Assembly (NCBI GenBank): GCA_910589415.1 | Contig: OU342636.1 | Coordinates: 38,145,735 to 38,209,734 of the forward strand | Direction of reading: 5' to 3' | Source: Malachius bipustulatus | Taxonomy: Eukaryota; Arthropoda; Insecta; Coleoptera; Melyridae | DNA length: 64,000 nucleotides | Part shown: piece after piece, positions 21,964 through 33,664 of the stretch | Layout of the letters: each line of letters begins with the position of its first letter | Numbering within the stretch: position 1 is the first letter of the stretch | Made by a program: the position numbers and the translations under genes | The notes under the pieces: model-generated | Seen by the model: only the letters and a program-made list of their open reading frames with translations | Database searches by the model: none | What the model was told of the DNA's origin: nothing

Positions 21964-24788
21964 ATAAGAGGAAATCAGTTTTGATCATTTTTACCTTTTT
22001 TTTTTGTTTATAAAATTTTTTAAACGTATTTATCTAAAGTATTGGTATTTCATAATAGGAACAATAATAAATATTGTAATTTGTTTATAACCTGCCCTGT
22101 CCTTATACTTATAACAAATTAAACTTGTTACAGTTTTTGAGTAAATGTACAATAATTGGGAATATTTGTTGATCTAAAATGAAAAAAAAGTAATAATTAC
22201 ATATCACTCAAGAGATAAGTAGATAATATAATTTCTTCTTAATGTTTTATTTTAAAAATTGTAGTACTAGTTGGGATGCAGGTGGAATGATATAACTCTC
22301 TTCTATTATTAACAATAGAAAAATAAATAAATTTAATTTTATTAAAACAGATAATTAATAACAAAATTTATAAACTAAAAGCTAAACAAATAATAATAGT
22401 TAAAACTAGAAAAGTTCATTATTCATACCAAAAATAAAGAGGAGCACAGTAAAAAAATCAAAATTTAAAGCATTATTTAAAAAAAATTATAACTTTTTAA
22501 ATTAATATAAATAAATATCCAAACCTAGACTAATTTGTTCTCTTATCAAGTTCATATCCATTATAAACCTGTAACTGGAATAAATTCTGATGGGAACTCC
22601 AGCAATCAATAAGAGTACACAATATCAATAATAATTATTCTTATAGGTAAATTACAAAAAGATTGACAGTGTTGCCAACTCGATTAACAATATAAAATTG
22701 TATCCTTAATCAGCTTCATTGGATATGAACAAAACAATACTTCAATGGTCTACTTCAGTAAGAAAACTTTTTGATCAAATCCATTTTAACATATTCACTA
22801 AAAATATAGGTAATAAAAAAAGTTTTCTACCTAATTGGTCATTTTCGCTTTTTACTATTCAATAATAATTATTGCGGTAGAGGTCCTCTATTTTTCTATT
22901 TGTTTCACTATTAATTTGTGGGTTTTGGTAAGGCAGAGCTCTCCCTCTCATGTTAAATTAATACGGGATTCCCCTCACGCTTCAGTGAACATATCTAGTT
23001 TGATGATTAAAAATTAACATTTTTTTAACTTATTTAAATAAATAAATACAATACATTATTTACTAAAAGGTAAATTAATTTAAATAGGTGTGTGGGTATT
23101 ATCTGTAAATATAAATATTATTACAATAAAATTAACTAGTTATAATATATAAATATAATCTTCTTGAATTGATTACAAGAATTTTATACATATGCCCGTA
23201 TTCACAAACGATAATTTCCTAAATAATTACGTAATTAATTAAATGAGTGAGATGGAGATATGCAGTTTTTTTGCAATAGAATGAGATGGGGATAATTGAT
23301 TACGTAATTATTTAGGAAATTATCGTTTGTGAATACGGGCATTAGTCTTTTAAAGTACGTACGTAATGTAAAAAACGCCGAGTAAGGCTCAAATTTTCAG
23401 AAACTCTCCCTCTGACTAATTCAGTAGCTTTATAATTTCATTTACATGAGAATTTTTTCAATTGAGAAGATTTTTTTCAATAATCCTGCTATTAAGGGCG
23501 ATTCGGGTTCCCTTTATTCTTTCCTGAATCACCCTGTAGAGGCGAGTGACACTAATAAGTCAGTCCAAGTCAGCTGATGGGATTTCTGCAGATTCGTGTC
23601 GTGAGTCGTGAAATTTTTGATTTTTTTTTAGTAGTACACAATTGTTGATATGTTCAATTATTTTTTTTTAATCACACACAGAGCAGAAAAACTACCATAA
23701 ACGACTGGTCTATATAGCAGGATTACCTTACTTTTTATCGGATCAAAAAAGGATTGTTTAAGGAAATAGTTAATACAAAAGTGTCATTTTTCATCTATTC
23801 AGGAAAGGATACAATACGTAAAGGAATGATTATTATTATAATAGTGAAAAGGGTTACTTTTGTGACCTGTTTTAAAACACCACTCTATTTTTCTTATGAA
23901 AAAGATCCCTGGATCCTATTCTTTTCTCCTTTTTATCGTTTATTTCAAGCTTACTAATTGCAAAATTATCACCATCACCAATAACAAGGTCGAATTTATA
24001 AAGACAAAAAAAAAACGCCAACCTTGACTGCTTCAACAGAGTTGCCAAGTTTTAATAAAAGAAGAATTCAAACTCTCATTGTTTTTTCTTTTTTTTTAAT
24101 AGTAACAAGAATAATTCAATTTTTGCATCAAAAAAAGGGAAATTTGGCCTTTTCTTATAAATAAATAGAATATCTTTGTTATTTACCAATTTATAAAGCT
24201 AGATCTCTTTAATAAAAAGTATTGGAAAGCTGATTCAGAGACAAGAATTTAAAAAAACAAAACAACCCTCTAGCTGGAAAAGAGGTTATTCTTTACTTAC
24301 TCTGTTCTTAAGACTTATGTCGCTGTATCTTTAATAACATGTTATCTCTCTCTGAGAAAATTATTCATCTTCAATCCGCTGCTCTGTCTTTTATTTATTT
24401 CGTTATTTCATTTATAAAACAGTCACCTGATTTTTACAAAAAAAAATCAAGCCGCGTGGTTCTTGCATTTTTAAGTACATAGTGTTCCTTTTCAATTAAC
24501 CGACTAGAAAATATAAGAGTTCTTTTAAATTTCATCTAAAATATAATGAGAAAACTTCCATACAATACTCGTACAAAATAAATGGAACAAAACATTGCAC
24601 AAATAATCCCGTGATGGTCGAAAATCTCTACAAATCTATTTGCAGTCTGTACCTATCACAGACATACATAACAATAAAAAAACATGCCTCTTCATAAAAA
24701 AAATATTTTTCTACATCTTCACTAGCACCCGTTTTTTTTTTTCTTTCTTCAACTTAACCCATTCAAACCGATTCGACACCGCCGAAAA
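21964..24788. other. AT-rich non-coding; 3' region of ERO1 at right end
   Basis: No coding region was found. A 151-bp MITE lies at 23192-23342 (listed separately). The last few hundred bases are presumably the ERO1 3' untranslated region; a minus-strand AATAAA is available near 24390, but the true cleavage site cannot be fixed from sequence alone. Confidence 0.45.
23192..23342. mobile_element. 151-bp MITE with ~50-bp TIRs
   Basis: The first ~50 bases (ATGCCCGTATTCACAAACG, then ATAATTTCCTAAATAATTAC) are repeated in reverse complement at the right end with about one mismatch. Only about 50 bp lie between the arms. The near-identity of the arms suggests recent amplification or gene-conversion-like maintenance. 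Superfamily unassigned. Confidence 0.8.
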
Positions 24789-27752
24789 CTATGTGGGTGT
24801 GTAAATCGGATGTCTGAGCTTGTCTCTGAAATCGTCCAGCAGGAATATGCTGTTCGACAACCGTCCGAAAGCGTTCACCAGGGACACGATCTCGTTCCTG
24901 AGCAGCCTCGGCTGCCCGCCCGAGAACAGTATCTTGAACGCCGTGCCCAGACCGCGCGTCTGCAGCTTCCCCCACAGCTTGCACTTGTCGCACCCGACGC
25001 AGTCCATGATCCGGGTGACGTTCCGGAAGTGCTCCTTGAACTGCTGCTTCAGCTTCTGCTCGTTCTCCGCCGTGAACATGGTCGACTCGTCGAAATGGGC
25101 CGGGAAATTGGTGATCACTTTGATCAGGTCGCGCATCGCCATCTGGGTGTCCCAGTCTTCGCCGCCGTTGCCTGTCGTGGGCACAAAATAAGTGACTTTA
25201 ATATTTTCGACTCGCAAAACAGACGACTCCTACCTGTATAAAACTCTTCCTTCTCAAGCCATTGACCCGCTTTACTCAAAGCCCGCAACTCCAGCAAGTA
25301 GACGAAGTACAGGTTCCTCAGCCAGTTGGGTCCTTCCCCGTTGGTGGTCTCCGGGCTGAACCTCCTCTGGAACTCGCCCAGGTTCAAGCCCCATTCTCCG
25401 CCGCCCACGCCGCCCAAGGTCGGCGGATCGGAGAGAAGGTAGTTGGCGGAGAGGTGGATCGCGATGGAGGCGTGCAGGCCCGAGATGGCCCGGTAGAAGA
25501 CCCGTTCCTCGAGGCACATGCTGTGCAGATTCGCGGAGGCGATGTACGGATTGGAGGTGAGGGAGGGCGACGGGCGGAAGCAGTTCTCCAGGTAGATGGA
25601 GTGCCAGATGCGACGGGCCGATTCGCCCCTGTAGCCTGTGTACCTGAGGAAGAGAGGGAAGTAATAAATTTTCTCGACTTCAAGCTTGTTACTCACCTCT
25701 CGGGATTCAACAACAGATCCACATACTCGGCGTCCTCGTCGTTCTCGTCCATCTCGCAGAAGTTCTCCAGGGCGTTATCGTAGGCCGTCCACAGTTCCAG
25801 CTCCTTCATGGTCTTGACGCTCAGCGTCTTGTTGAGGTAGTGCAGCCTGGAATCGTGGTCCTTGTCGCCCTCGCACTGTTCTTCGTCGTCGTCGTCGTCG
25901 TCCTCAGGGGGACGCGTGTACATGTCGGCCGGATTCTCGTGGTCGTGGTCGTGCTGGTGGTCGTGAAGGTCGAGCGACTGACCCTTGAACCCGGCCGGGA
26001 GATCCTTCTCGGCGCACGGCTGCACGTGGCAGTAGCGCATGGCGCAACGTGAGTCGTCCGACCAGAAGGGACATTCTCGTCTCAGGTTCACCTGAAAAAT
26101 GTTCATGACGTGTTTAATAGGAGCCCGTGAAATAATTCGCACCATATGTGATTTTTTTGGTTTGTTTCTATCTTTTTTGATTTTTTTTGTCGTAAGTTTG
26201 TGGTTTTTGAGCACACTAGATCCATGGTTTGTATTCTATAGTTCCAGAGAAAATGGTGTTTATCTACCACCTTCAAAATTACAAAAAAATTAACATTTCG
26301 AGAACTAAAAGTAAAAGAATTTTGCAGGAAATGTGATTTGGTGTGTTGTCGTGAAATACAAAAAAAAACATACTATTTGCAGAGCTCAAAAAATTAGAGC
26401 GGATTGTTTTATTATTATAGACAGTGAGGTTTTGGATAGGCAAGTGTCAGCACCATTAGACTGACTTTAATAATAATTATTAGACCAATACATATTAAGG
26501 CCAACAGTACGTGGACGTGGTGGTTCCAGTCCAGCATATGGAGGCGTTGACCCCTTCAAATACCGACCATGCTTGCTGGTGCATAACTTCAGTGATCTGA
26601 TAGGAAGCAATTAGTTCAACATGAGCTTATTTTTCAGAATTTTTTTAAAGTAACAAAAACACAACAAATTGAACACTCTTGGCAATTTTGGTTGTCTTGA
26701 ATTTAATATCTCGGACTGATTTTGTCTATTCAAATTATATCAGCTAACTGTCACTTGTGATTTTGTCAGTCAGCCACAGCTAACTAGATATGATCTATGA
26801 AGGCGGCTACCAAGTTAAACAGAGCCAAAAAGAATGTAAATAACTTATAAATTGAAGCTGGGCAAGTGCTGAGGGTGCTTTAGCCATAAAACAATAAGAA
26901 GAAGAATCGATGAATTTTAGGTTAGGAAAGTTAATAGTTGAACTGTCAAAAACATTATTTAGATGTCAGAAGCTGAACAATAAATATTTAAAGGCTAATT
27001 TGAGGGTGAAGTCAATTTTTTTATTTAAAGAGACTTGTCAAACAGCTGTCAAGTTGGTAGCTTGTGCAAATTAAATAATTAAATTGGCTGGGAAGTTAAA
27101 CCGAGTCAAAAAGAATATAATAATTTGAAGCTGGGCAAGTGCACAAGTTGCTTAAGCCATAAAATAATAACAAACAAATGATTTATGGGGGGGGGGGGGT
27201 TATAATCATAGTACCAGAACCATAGACCCCAAAAAAATAATTATTGTATATTGTAGAGGACATACGGAAAATGGAAACATTTATGATTTGAACAGGGAAC
27301 AGTGACTAGAGGCGAGGGAATGTTATTATAAAGTTACAAAAAGTGGTTCTCCCATTATTTTCCTAGGTGCACTAACACTAACACCACAAGTTTCATATTT
27401 CGTAACACCCACCACCCACAACATAAGTACCTACCTTAAAAAACCTAAAATAATCCTTATGAAGTAAACTCTGCAGCCTGGGATAAATCTTGACATTGTT
27501 GAAATGGTCCACGGTGTCTATGTTGCAGGTGCACTCGTCTATCTTGCCCTCCAGCTGGCAGAAGCAGTCGTCGTCGCTCTTGAACCCGAAATACGCCCCC
27601 GTCCGTCCGAAACACAGGCCGAACACCAGCACCCATAGCACCACTTTCACCACCCTGCCTGTTAGTTCCCTGTAGAGTTTGAGTCGCCTCAGCCTCAGTA
27701 TCTCTGCCCTTTCGCACGGACCGTTCTCGGTTTTATCATTTTCTTCCTGCAT
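24789..27752 (-). CDS. Ero1L: ERO1 endoplasmic reticulum thiol oxidase
   Basis: ERO1 is the ER flavoenzyme that re-oxidises protein disulfide isomerase and passes electrons to oxygen. Exons: 27752-27435, 26091-25697, 25643-25234, 25171-24789; all introns are GT..AG and lengths total 502 codons including TAG. Residues ~33-50 form a hydrophobic signal-anchor. CFCQ (63-66) and CTC (74-76) match the conserved N-terminal cysteines. CPFW..C..C..C (C113, C122, C127, C132) is the PDI-facing shuttle/regulatory region. NPERYTGY spans exons 2/3, GLHASI..HLSA lies in exon 3, and the flavin-proximal active site CVGCDKC is at 432-438, followed by LWGKLQT.GLGTA. Odd: a HDHQHDHDH tract (149-157) and six Asp (170-175) sit after C132 in a region variable in the family. 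The ATG starts just before the signal-anchor. Complete and apparently functional. Confidence 0.97.
26720..27180. repeat. direct repeat inside ERO1 intron 1
   Basis: Two ~90-bp copies (about 26800-26900 and 27083-27172) share AAGTTAAAC.GAG.CAAAAAGAAT, then TTGAAGCTGGGCAAGTGC, then TAGCCATAAAA. A run of 13 G follows at 27187-27199. The rest of the 1.34-kb intron shows no gene. Confidence 0.65.
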
Positions 27753-28975
27753 TTTTTTGACGATGCATTTTTAGTTTACCCCCAGTCGCCGGTTGCGGTT
27801 TTTCGTTTGTGACTGTTTTATCGGATTAACCGAGTTTTTTTTATAACTGACCCAGATCGCGCTGTTGCGATGACAGCTCCCAGCTGATCGCAAATGAAAG
27901 TTAAACACGTAGACGCCGGGAATGTCACTTACGTCACGGTCGGTGATCTGCGGTGTTGCCAGGTCTCGGGTCATCGATTTTAAATGAACCGTGATTCATT
28001 AACAAATAAATAATGTCAAGTAATGAGCATAAAATCGTTATTTTATTATTTTAGTTTTATGTGTTTTTGCAGGGAATTGTGCAAGATTAAATTCAATTAG
28101 TGTAATTTAGCTTGTTGAAGAGTAGGAATACTCACACACACATACTCTCTCATTGTAATTTCTAATTAATCTAATGGGTACCTATTACTAATAGCTTGAA
28201 ATTACAAGATAAACCGATAATAATGGGCTAAATAATTAATTTTTTGATATTAAAATTCTTGGAAAATTGAATAATTCGCGGACATTGGTGGTAAAGATTA
28301 ATTATTTCACATTTTTGTGCAACTTTATATTTAACTTCAGTGATAAGTTTCTAATAGCTGCTGTATTCAAATATCTGCGCATGATCAAGACTTATAAATT
28401 GAGATTAACAAAAGATGCTTTTTTCGTAATTTGACAAGGTAAACTCATTCTTTTGGCCTTAACTGGTTATGACAAATACATTTAAGAGTTTATTTCCCTT
28501 AAAAAGTACATTCTATTTTATTAAATAAATAATCCATGCAAAGTCTTATTTAGCTTAGGTTGTCTTTTTATCAACGCCACCTAAAAAGAGGCTTATGCGC
28601 ATGAGCGTGACGTCATGTTCGAGACACCGGCAACGGTAATATGGCTAACACTACTTATTGTTTATTATTATTTCTCAAACAAAACAAGTAGAAAAACTTG
28701 TAATTATGCAAATAATTACATTTTTCCTGCATATCAGGGGAGCAATCTCAAATATTGTACCCTTCATCCCTAAATATCAAGGTCATTTTTCGAAATTGGA
28801 AAAGATTTTTTTTTCCAAAAGTTTCAAAATATGTCGCCATGGTGGGGGAGGGTATAGAAAAGACAATAATTATTTTTTTGAAAAATGAGACATTAGACAA
28901 GAGAATTGTTATATTATTTCTATTATAATAAAAAAATTTAAAAATAAAAATTCTATGTTTTGTTTATTATTCCAG
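27753..28975. other. intergenic: ERO1 upstream region and Swip-1 intron or 5' side
   Basis: 27753-27975 is GC-richer and should contain the ERO1 promoter and 5' UTR. TTACGTCA (CRE/ATF-like) is at 27929-27936, about 180 bp before the ATG. The rest is AT-rich. No exon encoding the missing N-terminus of Swip-1 could be found here. Confidence 0.45.
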
Positions 28976-29475
28976 GTTTAACACATCCAAAGACGGCTAC
29001 CTTTCCTTGGACGAGCTTAAACTGATGATGGAGGCCTTGGGCGCCCCTCAGACCCACCTGGGCCTGAAGAGCATGATCCGGGAGGTGGACGAGGACGGAG
29101 ACGGACGACTCTCCTTCCGGGAGTTCTTGCTGGTGTATCGCAAGGCCCGCGCCGGCGAGCTGGACGAAGGCTCAGGCCTGGACCAGCTAGCCAGGCTCAC
29201 CGAGGTCGATGTCGACCAGGTCGGCGTCAACGGGGCGAAGGATTTCTTCGAAGCTAAGGTGTGTTGATTTATATTTGTTTGTTAGGTATATATAATTGTT
29301 TAAAATCCACTTAGAGTATTTATATATTTTTTTTATTCAACAGATTATCGAACAATCAAAGAAGAGTAAATTCGAAGACGAGATCCGTAAGGAACAAGAG
29401 GAACGTAAACAATTAGAAGAAGAAAAAGCACTGAGACGACAGCAATTCTTGGAGAAAGCTGCTATATTCAAATAA
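28976..29475 (+). CDS. Swip-1: Swip-1/EFHD2-type EF-hand protein, last two exons
   Basis: Swiprosins are calcium-binding, actin-associated cytoplasmic proteins. Exons 28976-29258 and 29344-29475 (AG acceptor at 28974-28975, GT donor at 29259, AG at 29342-29343) encode the last 137 residues, ending in TAA. Visible: a first EF-hand loop (NTSKDGYLSLDE, whose first ligand position is Asn), the linker LGAPQTHLGLK that is diagnostic of EFHD1/2, a canonical second loop DEDGDGRLSFRE, LARLTEVDV, GAKDFFEAK, and a C-terminal charged coiled coil (KFEDEIRKEQEERKQLEEE). The reading frame enters at phase 1 within the helix before the first EF loop, so the start codon and N-terminal exon(s) are upstream. They were not found between ERO1 and this exon. 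If they lie left of 24.8 kb, ERO1 is nested in an intron of this gene on the opposite strand. Confidence 0.92.
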
Positions 29476-29500
29476 ATATTAATTTATTATTACTCGCAGA

Positions 29501-29506
29501 AATAAA
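29501..29506 (+). terminator. Swip-1: polyadenylation signal of Swip-1
   Basis: AATAAA, 26 bases after the stop codon, the first such hexamer in the 3' UTR other than one overlapping the stop itself. Confidence 0.5.
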
Positions 29507-31279
29507 AGTCCTAAAGTTCAAATTTAATTGCATTTGCTTTGTATTCTTGACTGATTTTGCTTGGAAATCTTTTTTTATTATATAATTTTAATCGCCGATA
29601 ATAATTATTATTGAACTTTATACGTATATTAGTAAAGTGGGTTCTGCTTGCTAAACGAACACATACCTAATTATGTGGGTAGGTGAACTTGTTTGTTAAT
29701 AATAATTATGTCAAAATAGTTTGAATGATAGTGATGTCAACATATCATCCACTATTACTTATAAGTCTATAACATCTCAATGAGCAAAGATCTTGGTGGA
29801 TATCTCAGCAGTATGTAGTGAAAAAATAAATGTAACGAGCCCTAAGAATATTTTTACTTTTCTAGACTTCTAAGAAGCACAATTTTAATAATTTCGGGTT
29901 TTATGTAAATATACAATCTATGTCTACGCATATTTATGAGCTTATTTAGAAGCTTTTTGTATATAATTTTTGTAATTTTTAATTAATATCAAACTTGATG
30001 TGATAATGTCATAGATATTTTTGTAAAAAGTCAATAAATATGGTTTTATTAAGCACATTATTGGATTTTTATTCCTACCAACATAATCAATATAACTCTG
30101 ATCTTTAATAGTTATAAAGCTCTTTTGATGCGAATTACTTAGAAAATGTATTCCACATGATTGGATCACAACTCTTACTCTTACATTGAATAGAGCAAAA
30201 GAACACAAACTATGGGGGTTCTAAATTTATTTTTTACAGCTATTCCAGATATTTTCAAATTCAGAGTTGGCTATGGAAAATTTGAATTATATTGGTACCC
30301 CTGTGAACTACCTTTGACAAGCAAAATTTGTAAGGTTATGAATGTTTTTAATCAAATTTGACTTTAATTGTATATTTTAACTACACTACCCTGTCGCAAG
30401 ATAGCAAAATAATATTTGGTATTGGTATAATGTATAAATAAACTTATACTTAAATTTCATTTGGAATTTTGCTTTTCCAACTACCTTTGGCATTTTGATT
30501 AATTGAATAAGGTGATAAGCGACATTTAACTACCTAGTTTTAGAATTATTGACAGGTAATTAAATATAATGTAACTTTTTGACTAAAGTTAAATAAAACT
30601 TTCCTATCTCTATCCGAACGTGCCCAACATTTAAGAGCTTGAGCTTATATTAGAGTTCTGTGATGATACAAGTGACGGCTGACGGCCTAGTAGAAACTTG
30701 TCAACGTAACAATTGACATTTGACGTTTAAAAGTTTTTTAAATGTTTTTGGGTAAGGAATATTGGGCACTTGGCTATATTTGTGGATATTTAGGTGTTTT
30801 TATTTTACTATTGTATTTTGGGTTGCCAGTGTCAGTACCACAATAATTAAAATTAATAAAAGGGATTTAATAAATCAAATAAATTTTTTTTGCAGTTTTT
30901 TGGAACATATTTTGTTTCATTTTAAGTTTTTTGACAACACTACTATTAGAATATGACTGGGTGAAGCTTATAGTGTGTATAAAAATGTCATTTTCATTTT
31001 GGTCCTTGCTTGACTGGCTGCTAGCCCTTTAAAATCAATACAATAAGCAATAAGTAATGGAATGGAGGCACCAAAGAAAATAAGAAAAGCTGAGTGGTAG
31101 TCACATTGATGTAATCACAATAAATACTAAATGATTGTTCACACAATTTTATCATATTGTCAACCTTCTTCCTTTTAAGATCTTCAGCTACTTGTCTGTG
31201 TCTGATACAAGATGAAGGAGATTTAAACCTTCAACATAATTTTAAACAGTCAAATTCTCTTAATTGACAACTCCTGGAA
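29507..31279. other. intergenic AT-rich, no gene recognised
   Basis: No convincing frame. Open frames at 29942-30208 and 30762-30956 are chance-like. The final few hundred bases should hold the promoter and 5' UTR of the zinc-finger gene. Confidence 0.4.
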
Positions 31280-33037
31280 ATGGAACAAATAGCCTCAGTA
31301 TTCATAAAAACGGAACCAGAAGACACATCCAACTCCATCGAATTAGAAGAACCAGTTTTACAAACCTTCGTTAAATCCGAACCCCCGGTCGATTATTCCT
31401 CCCCGCAGCAAGAACCGGCGGAAAATCTCAAACCGTGTCCGGAATGCGGCAAACAAGTCCGCTACCTCATAAGGCACATGGAGATGCACCAGAACCTCCT
31501 GTTCGGCTGCGGCCACTGCCCCCGGGTGTATCCCAGACGCTGCTACGTTCAAACTCACCACAGAACGCGGCACGCCGCGGCCGGACTACCCTTCAGTTGC
31601 CACGAACTGGACCCCGCCACCTACAAACCGCCGGAAGTTTCGGAACCGCCGCAGACGTGCCCTCATTGCGGGGCCACCTGCAGAACTGCTAAAGGTTGCC
31701 TACTTTTTGATTTGGTGATTTTTATTCCAAGTTCTGTTTATTTCAAGGCCTCACGAGTCATCTCTGGCTGAGACATCGCCTGGCCCCCGACACCATCACC
31801 CCGATGGAACATCACAAATGTTTCTTCTGCGGGATCCTCTGCAAGACCGACACCAACCTCGTGAAGCATCTGATCGAGAAGCATAATAGCACTCCCAGTG
31901 ATAACGAGATGCATTTTAAGGAAGTGACGAAGGAAGCGGAAAGACGGGCCGCCGAGACCCACCCGTGTCCCGAGTGCGGGCAAGTGTGCAAGACGGCTAA
32001 GACGCTTCAACATCACCAGCAGTATCGACATGGAGGTGAACGGTATGTTACACTTCTTGTAAATGCAGAAAGGATTGTTGGAATCCTTTCCTTGGATCAT
32101 ATTCAGTTTGTTTCTTATTGTAAACGTCAAAAGAGACTTTTTTAGTATCTAATTAATTATTTTCCTCAGGTATGAATGTCACGAATGCAATCGCGTGTTC
32201 GCCTGCAAACCCTACCTGCGGCTGCATTTGCGCCATATGCATTCCCGCGGTCTTCCCCTGTTCGAGTGCTTCCACTGCGGGGAGCTGTTCAAGCGAAAGG
32301 GGGCCCTGAGGAGACACTACAAGACTCACATCCCGATGGCGCAGCGCGAGGACAAGAGGCACCCCTGCCAGAAGTGCGGCGAGGTGTTCTTGAACAGGAG
32401 GGACCTGCTGGCGCACTATAAGGCGACCCACGGGGCCATCGAGTGTTACATCTGCGATCGGGTGTTCTTCAGTAAAGTGGAGTTTGGGCAGCACGTCATC
32501 ACCCACGAGGAGTACAGGAATCGGGTCGAGCAGCGCCCGTTTGCTTGTGATGTGTGCGGGAAAAGGTGAGTGGAAAAATTTTTTATTGATTGAGCTGAGC
32601 ACTATCACCTTCTGCTAGTGAATTTCATTAATTATTTTAGCAATTAATTAATTACTTGTCCGATGTCGTACAGGTTCCATTTGGAGTCGTACTGCAAGTC
32701 CCACAAGGTCCTACAGCACGGCAGCGACGGTTCCATGCACCGTTGCGCCAAATGCGGAAAGGAGTTCCTAAACGCGAACCTGCTGAAGAAGCACATGCGC
32801 AACCACGCCCGCCAGTACCGGTGCCCGAAGTGCTCCATCACTTGTCTGCGTCGAGCCAAGCTGGAGAAGCACCTGGCCATCCACGAGGGCGAGCTCAGGC
32901 CGTTCCCCTGTCCGCTTTGCGGGGCCGGTTTCAACGCCCGGGTGGCGTTGCACTCTCATCTCCGGTGGCATCGAACTCAGCAGGGAGACTTGGAAAAAGA
33001 GGAGACGAATCTGATGACTAAATGTAGTTCGATATAA
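31280..33037 (+). CDS. C2H2 zinc-finger protein with 13 fingers
   Basis: Probable sequence-specific DNA-binding transcription factor, nuclear. Exons 31280-31694, 31748-32042, 32170-32565 and 32674-33037 join in frame to 490 codons including TAA; introns are 53, 127 and 108 bp, all GT..AG. The N-terminus has no ZAD domain. It is acidic with two sumoylation-type motifs, IKTEPED (9-15) and VKSEPP (31-36). From residue 53 on, 13 C2H2 fingers follow, starting with CPECGKQVRYLIRHMEMH and ending with CPLCGAGFNARVALHSHLRWH. Early fingers (1-5) are atypical, with non-canonical linkers and C-x2-C-x12-H-x4-H spacing; fingers 6-13 are nearer the classic form but mostly lack TGEKP linkers. Introns 1 and 3 cut within fingers, while intron 2 falls between fingers 5 and 6. 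The start ATG is the first in frame after upstream stops. Orthology is not resolved; target genes unknown. Confidence 0.92.
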
Positions 33038-33664
33038 TAGATGTGGGTGTGTGTGTGTGTGCAATTTTGATATAATTTATTGGTCTTTAATAAGTTACTG
33101 TTTCTCTGTTTATTTATTTGATTATTTCGTTATTTTTTTTTAGTGTGTGTGTTGTAATGAGGCAGTAATGATAATTATTATTATGTGATCTGATCTTTTT
33201 TTTTTATTTTCCGATTTTGTAAGTGATTTATTTTATTTATGAAATTAAATGTTTCCTTGTATTGCTTTGTTTGATCCTTTTTAGGCCTCCATTATTAAGG
33301 AAGTGCGCATTTTCAGAAATCAGAAAATTATATCCACCATCAGCTTCATATTTTTTATGTTCATTATTGCACAAAATTTAAAATTAAAGTAGTTGTTGCT
33401 TAGGTAAATATACAAATTCTTATAAATAGAATAAAAACCTTTTAAGTTCAACAACATGGCATTTTTTTGGTTTTCTTTTGTTATATTTTTTTTCCTTTTT
33501 TTACAATGAAAAGGTAGCTTTTTTCAATATTGAACTACCTTTTTAGGTGGTTCAAATGATGTTATGAGAAGAGAATTGAAATTAATAATGAAAAAAATTA
33601 GATAAAAATTATGAAAAATGCTTTTATGTAAATAGTTGTCTCCTCCTTACATATAGGAGGTGCC
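33038..33664. other. 3' region of the zinc-finger gene, no further gene
   Basis: A (GT)n microsatellite lies at 33047-33061, immediately after the stop codon. The rest is AT-rich 3' UTR or spacer. Confidence 0.45.

Noticed and set aside
25262..25783. 173-codon plus-strand frame opposite ERO1
   Set aside because: Mirror of GC-rich ERO1 exons across a spliced intron; shadow frame.
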